From Pseudomonadota bacterium (lineage in GTDB: Bacteria > Pseudomonadota > Alphaproteobacteria > Caulobacterales > Caulobacteraceae): 8,286 nt of DNA. How positions within the stretch are numbered: the stretch's first letter is position 1; every line of letters starts with the position of its first letter. Below are positions 5,421-8,286 of the stretch, in pieces. Under the pieces are notes generated by a model. It had not been told where the DNA came from. It did no database searches and saw only the letters and a list, made by a program, of their open reading frames with translations. The stretch covers positions 1-8,286 of the forward strand of contig JAEYTM010000042.1 in the NCBI GenBank assembly GCA_023434015.1, read 5' to 3'. A program made the position numbers and the translations under genes.

Positions 5421-6902
5421 CTAGACCGTCACGCCCCGCTTCCACAGGGCGATCTCGCGCTCGCCGTTGTCCTCCGCCCGGGTCTCGCGGCCCGAGGCGG
5501 TGGCGAGCACCAGGTCCATGAGGGCGTCGGCGGCTTCGTCCAGGCTCTGACCGGCGGCGATGCGGCCGGCGTCGAAGTCGATCCAATGCGGCTTGCGCTG
5601 GGCGAGGCTGGAGTTGGTGGCCAGTTTCAGGGTCGGCGCCGGGAAGCCGAGCGGCGTGCCCCGGCCGGTGGTGAAAAGGATCACCGTAGCCCCGGCCGCG
5701 GTCAGGGCGGTGGACGACACCGCGTCGTTGCCAGGCGCCTCCAGCAGGGTCAGGCCGCGCTCCGAGACCTGCTGGCCATAGCGCAGGACCTCGGTGACCT
5801 GCCCGCGGCCGCCTTTCTGCACAGCGCCCAGAGACTTCTCCTCCAGTGTGGTGATGCCGCCCTCGATATTGCCGGGCGAAGGGTTCTCGCTGACCGGCTC
5901 GCCGTGGGCGATGAAATAGGATTTGAAGTCGTTCACCACCGCGACGATGTCCTCGAACACCGCCTGATCACGGGCCCGGGCCATCAGCAGCCGCTCAGCG
6001 CCGAAGATTTCCGGGATCTCGGTCAGCACGGCGGCGCCGCCGGCGTCCGTCACCTTGTCGGCGATGCGGCCGACGAGGGGATTGGCGGTGAGCCCGCTGA
6101 AGCCGTCGGAACCGCCGCACTTCACGCCGACCACCAGATCGGACGCCGGGCAGGTCTCGCGTCGGTCGCGCTCCGCGACCCTGACCAGTTCCTCGATGGC
6201 GGCGAGTCCGGCCTCCATCTCGTCTTCGGTGGACTGGGCGGTGAAGGCCCGCAGGCGCTGGGGGTCGAGGTGCGGCGCGGCCTCCAGCACCAGGGACAGC
6301 TGGTTGTTCTCGCAGCCCAGCCCCAGGATCAGCACGCCGCCAGCGTTCGGATGGCCGGCCAGGGCGACCGTCATGGTGCGGGTTGCGTCGAGGTCGCCGC
6401 CAAGCTGGGAGCAGCCGAACGGGTGGGTGATGGCGTGCACCCCGTCCACCCGGCCGGCGAAGCGGCGGTTGGCTTCCGCGGCGATCTTCTGGGCCGTGCG
6501 GGCGACGCAGCCGACCGTGGACAGGATCCAGATTTCGTTGCGGGTCCCGACGCGGCCGTTGGACCGCCTGTAGCCTTCGAAGGTCATCGGCGCGGCCGGG
6601 CGCGCGGGCTCGGGCGCGACAGGGAGGTAGCTGTAGTCCTCCACGCCCGAGAGGCCGGTGACCAGGTTGTGGGTATGGACGTGCTCCCCCGCGGCGATCG
6701 CGGTCCGCGCCCGGCCGATCGGCCAGCCGTACTTGCGCACGTCTTCGCCGGCGGCGATCGGGTGCAGGGCGACCTTGTGTCCCGCGGCGATATCGACCGC
6801 CGCCGTCACGCCCTCGGCGATGGTCTCGCCCGCGCCTACGGGCCGCAGGGCGACGGCGACATCGTCGCGGGGGTCGATGTGCAGCAGAGAAGGGTTCAGC
6901 AT
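5421..6902 (-). CDS. uxaA: Altronate dehydratase (EC 4.2.1.7)
   Basis: 493 residues, close to the ~495 of E. coli UxaA. It converts D-altronate to 2-dehydro-3-deoxy-D-gluconate in the cytoplasm, a step of galacturonate/hexuronate breakdown that leads to pyruvate and glyceraldehyde-3-phosphate. Residues ~1-95 form the SAF domain (DVAVALRPVGAGETI, AGEHVHTHN). From ~105 comes the large catalytic domain: GYRRSNGRVGTRNEI (110-124), THPFGCSQ (159-166), GLGCENNQ (194-201), KCGGSDGFSG (261-270), TEIPEIFGAE (294-303), NPSPGNIEGG (340-349), APGND (389-393) and FTTGRGTPLGFP (410-421). The conserved Cys and His residues are consistent with the family's iron dependence. The ATG at 6902 has only a weak ribosome-binding match (TAGG two bases away). 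It is divergent from a LacI-type regulator, the likely controller. Galactarate dehydratase is a relative, but the full length and SAF-plus-catalytic layout favour UxaA. Confidence 0.93.
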   Translation of the reverse strand: MLNPSLLHIDPRDDVAVALRPVGAGETIAEGVTAAVDIAAGHKVALHPIAAGEDVRKYGWPIGRARTAIAAGEHVHTHNLVTGLSGVEDYSYLPVAPEPARPAAPMTFEGYRRSNGRVGTRNEIWILSTVGCVARTAQKIAAEANRRFAGRVDGVHAITHPFGCSQLGGDLDATRTMTVALAGHPNAGGVLILGLGCENNQLSLVLEAAPHLDPQRLRAFTAQSTEDEMEAGLAAIEELVRVAERDRRETCPASDLVVGVKCGGSDGFSGLTANPLVGRIADKVTDAGGAAVLTEIPEIFGAERLLMARARDQAVFEDIVAVVNDFKSYFIAHGEPVSENPSPGNIEGGITTLEEKSLGAVQKGGRGQVTEVLRYGQQVSERGLTLLEAPGNDAVSSTALTAAGATVILFTTGRGTPLGFPAPTLKLATNSSLAQRKPHWIDFDAGRIAAGQSLDEAADALMDLVLATASGRETRAEDNGEREIALWKRGVTV

Positions 6903-6908
6903 GGCCTA

Positions 6909-6937
6909 CAGGTAATCGGTGTCACGCCGTTTTTCAA
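6909..6937 (-). promoter_or_regulatory. Possible uxaA promoter (TTGAAA -35, weak -10)
   Basis: On the minus strand TTGAAA (6937-6932, five of six matches to TTGACA) is followed after 17 bases by TACCTG (6914-6909), a poor -10. This would start transcription at or within a few bases of the uxaA ATG, which would fit the lack of a good ribosome-binding site. The operator-like dyad falls inside this promoter. Low confidence because of the weak -10. Confidence 0.25.
6911..6924. promoter_or_regulatory. Candidate LacI-family operator in the uxaA/lacI divergent region
   Basis: GGTAATCGGTGTCA keeps seven of the eight most conserved positions of the general LacI-family operator pattern TGnnAnCGnTnnCA, including the central CG; only the first T is replaced by G. 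It lies nine bases before the uxaA start codon, between it and the divergent LacI-type gene, where binding would block uxaA transcription. The dyad is imperfect (right half GGTGTCA is the stronger). Binding is inferred from pattern and position. Confidence 0.5.
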
Positions 6938-6972
6938 AAGCCGAACGCGCGGGGAGTACGGCGCCGCTTGAC

Positions 6973-6980
6973 GCTATACG
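6973..6980 (+). promoter_or_regulatory. Possible -10 element for the LacI-type regulator gene
   Basis: GCTATACG fits the Caulobacter -10 pattern GCTANAWC at five defined positions and contains TATA. No convincing -35 lies at the right distance upstream; TTGACGC at 6968 overlaps it instead. Position upstream of the gene (about 40 bases) is reasonable. Weak support. Confidence 0.25.
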
Positions 6981-7018
6981 CGAACCTCGGCCAGGGGCTA
7001 TGAAGCGGGTCGGGAACA

Positions 7019-8113
7019 TTGAGTGATCGGCGGGACCCAGACTTGAACCCTCCCAAGACGCAGCGGCAGGAGGCGGCCGCGGCGCCGCCCGCGGGGCCGC
7101 GCCGCCGTCCGACCATCAACGACATCGCGCGGTTGGCGGGGGTCTCCAAGAAGACCGTGTCGCGGGTGATCAACGCCTCGCCCTTCGTGCGCGACGACAC
7201 GCGGGAACGGATCGAGGCGGTTATCGCCGAGATGGGCTATGCGCCAGACCCGCAGGCGCGGGGCCTGGCCCTGCAGCGCTCGTTCCTGATCGGCCTCGTC
7301 TACGACAATCCGAACCCTCAGTATGTCGTGAACATGCAGCTCGGGCTTCTCGACGGCATGCGGGGCTCCGGCTTCGAACTGGTGGTGCATCCGTGCGACC
7401 GGTCCAGCCCGAGCTTCCTGGCCGACCTGCGGGCCTTCATCGAGCGCCAGCGGCTGTTCGGGGTGGTGCTGACTCCTTCCGTTTCCGAGGACGAGCGGGC
7501 CGCGAAGCTGCTGGCCGAGATCGGCTGCGAATATGTGCGGATCGCCTCGGTGTCTCTGGATGCGCCCGAGCACATGATCGAGACCTGCGACCACGTCGGC
7601 GGTCGCGTGGCCGCCGCGCACCTGGCGGACCTGGGGCACAGACGTATCGCCTTCATCTCCGGCCCGCCCAGCTTCCGGTCCTCGCACGAGCGGCGGCGCG
7701 GCTTCGAGGCCGGCCTCGCCGAGCGGGGTCTGGCGCTGGAGCCCGCCTATGTGGCGGAGGGGCGCTACACCTTCGAGTCGGGCATCGCCTGTGCGGCGGC
7801 GCTGCTGAAGCTTGAGCCGCGGCCCACCGCGATCTTCGCCGGCAACGACGAGATGGCGGCCGGCGTGCTGCATGCGGCCCGCGATGCGGGACTGCGGACC
7901 CCGCAGGACCTGTCGGTGGTGGGCTTCGACGATTTCGAGATCGCCTCGCGCCTGTGGCCGGCCCTGACCACCGTGCACACGCCTACGCGGGAGATCGGCC
8001 GCCTCGCCGCCGGCCGGCTTATCGGGCGCGAGGAAGACGAGGACCCGGCCGACCGGAGCGACCGGTTGCCCTCGCTGGTGGTGCGCCAGTCATCCGGCGC
8101 CGCGCCCGTTTAG
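7019..8113 (+). CDS. LacI/GalR-family transcriptional regulator (probable hexuronate regulator)
   Basis: 364 residues from TTG 7019. After a Pro/Ala-rich, probably disordered extension of ~28 residues comes the helix-turn-helix TINDIARLAGVSKKTVSRVI (32-51), then the hinge (DPQARGLALQ, 77-86) and the periplasmic-binding-protein-like effector domain. That domain shows FLIGLVYDNPN (89-99), GGRVAAAHLADLGHRRIAFI (194-213), FAGNDEMAAGVL (273-284) and DLSVVGFDDFEIA (297-309). Its position divergent from uxaA suggests it represses uxaA and is released by a hexuronate or a pathway intermediate; the effector is not readable from sequence. The frame is closed upstream by a TGA at 7001, so the start must be TTG 7019 or TTG 7043; neither has a strong ribosome-binding site, and no in-frame ATG occurs until well inside the DNA-binding domain. 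Family firm, exact start uncertain, target inferred. Confidence 0.9.
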   Translation: MSDRRDPDLNPPKTQRQEAAAAPPAGPRRRPTINDIARLAGVSKKTVSRVINASPFVRDDTRERIEAVIAEMGYAPDPQARGLALQRSFLIGLVYDNPNPQYVVNMQLGLLDGMRGSGFELVVHPCDRSSPSFLADLRAFIERQRLFGVVLTPSVSEDERAAKLLAEIGCEYVRIASVSLDAPEHMIETCDHVGGRVAAAHLADLGHRRIAFISGPPSFRSSHERRRGFEAGLAERGLALEPAYVAEGRYTFESGIACAAALLKLEPRPTAIFAGNDEMAAGVLHAARDAGLRTPQDLSVVGFDDFEIASRLWPALTTVHTPTREIGRLAAGRLIGREEDEDPADRSDRLPSLVVRQSSGAAPV

Positions 8114-8126
8114 TTCGGGTCTTGGT

Positions 8127-8286
8127 TCAACCCGGTTCAGCCAGGGCTGGCGGATCGGCGGGCGCGACGAGCAGGATCTCGTCCATCGCCCGCGCCACGT
8201 TCTCCAGGGGGTAGGGTTTCTGCAGGACGGGACGGTCGACATGGGCATCGGGCAGTTGCGCCTGCTCGCCATAGCCGGTGGCGAAC
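8127..8286 (-). CDS. C-terminal end of a response-regulator receiver domain (start outside the window)
   Basis: The last 52 residues before a TGA at 8129-8127 are visible. They begin FATGYGEQAQLPDAHVDRPV and continue VLQKPYPLENVARAMDEILL. The (F/A)TGYG after strand beta-4 and the KPY motif (the conserved Lys of receiver domains, followed by a Pro) with a closing amphipathic helix are the C-terminal signature of a phosphoacceptor receiver. A short Pro/Ala-rich tail (APADPPALAEPG) ends the chain and no output domain follows. It is therefore either a stand-alone receiver or the C-terminal receiver of a hybrid histidine kinase. It converges on the LacI-type gene with a 13-base gap. This frame was read directly and is too short, and cut, to show a start. 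Confidence 0.85.
   Translation of the reverse strand, partial: FATGYGEQAQLPDAHVDRPVLQKPYPLENVARAMDEILLVAPADPPALAEPG

Noticed and set aside
5586..6971. Long open frame opposite uxaA on the plus strand
   Set aside because: It is antisense to a full-length, motif-complete uxaA; its His/Gly/Arg-rich composition is typical of a high-GC shadow frame.
6968..7000. TTGACGC (6968) with GCTA (6997) as a Caulobacter-type promoter for the LacI-type gene
   Set aside because: The spacer is 22 bases, well beyond the 10-14 expected for this promoter class.
6998..7978. Long open frame opposite the LacI-type gene on the minus strand
   Set aside because: Antisense to a clear LacI-family protein with all expected motifs; no recognisable domain.
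8116..8134. CGGGT-N9-ACCCG stem between the convergent LacI-type gene and the receiver gene, a possible two-way terminator
   Set aside because: Only five base pairs, a nine-base loop and no T-tract on either side; easily found by chance at this GC content.

Overview
The window looks like ordinary chromosome from a high-GC alphaproteobacterium of the Caulobacterales (Phenylobacterium/Caulobacter-like). The reasons are the strong G/C bias at third codon positions, an outer-membrane TonB-dependent receptor, lipoproteins with an LAAC lipobox, a DUF3008 protein, and GCTA-type promoter elements. This placement is an inference from gene content and style. No tRNA, rRNA, CRISPR array, insertion sequence or phage gene was seen, and every gap between genes is 116 bases or less.

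Layout from left to right. (1) The C-terminal ~580 residues of a TonB-dependent receptor (+), cut by the left edge. (2) A convergent lipoprotein of the sorbosone / PQQ-dependent sugar dehydrogenase family (-). (3) A 62-residue DUF3008 protein (-). (4) A divergent 6-TM potassium channel (+) with a GFG filter and a C-terminal zinc ribbon. (5) A PstS-type phosphate-binding lipoprotein (+) preceded by a good candidate Pho box. (6) A convergent altronate dehydratase, uxaA (-). (7) A divergent LacI-family regulator (+); a LacI-type operator-like dyad lies between it and uxaA. (8) The last 52 residues of a response-regulator receiver domain (-), cut by the right edge.

The genes form two or three small functional units rather than one large system. 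uxaA and the LacI regulator form a classic divergent catabolic-gene/regulator pair, most likely for hexuronate (galacturonate/altronate) use. The PstS gene stands alone, without pstC, pstA or pstB beside it, and is probably under PhoB control. The receptor and the periplasmic sugar dehydrogenase could both act on sugars at the cell envelope, but they converge and are not an operon. The three convergent gene pairs are separated by only 3, 9 and 13 bases, with no obvious intrinsic terminators.

I did not find a convincing undescribed system. The points most worth testing are the Pho box, the uxaA/lacI operator, the zinc ribbon on the channel, and the overlapping dyads between the DUF3008 gene and the channel.
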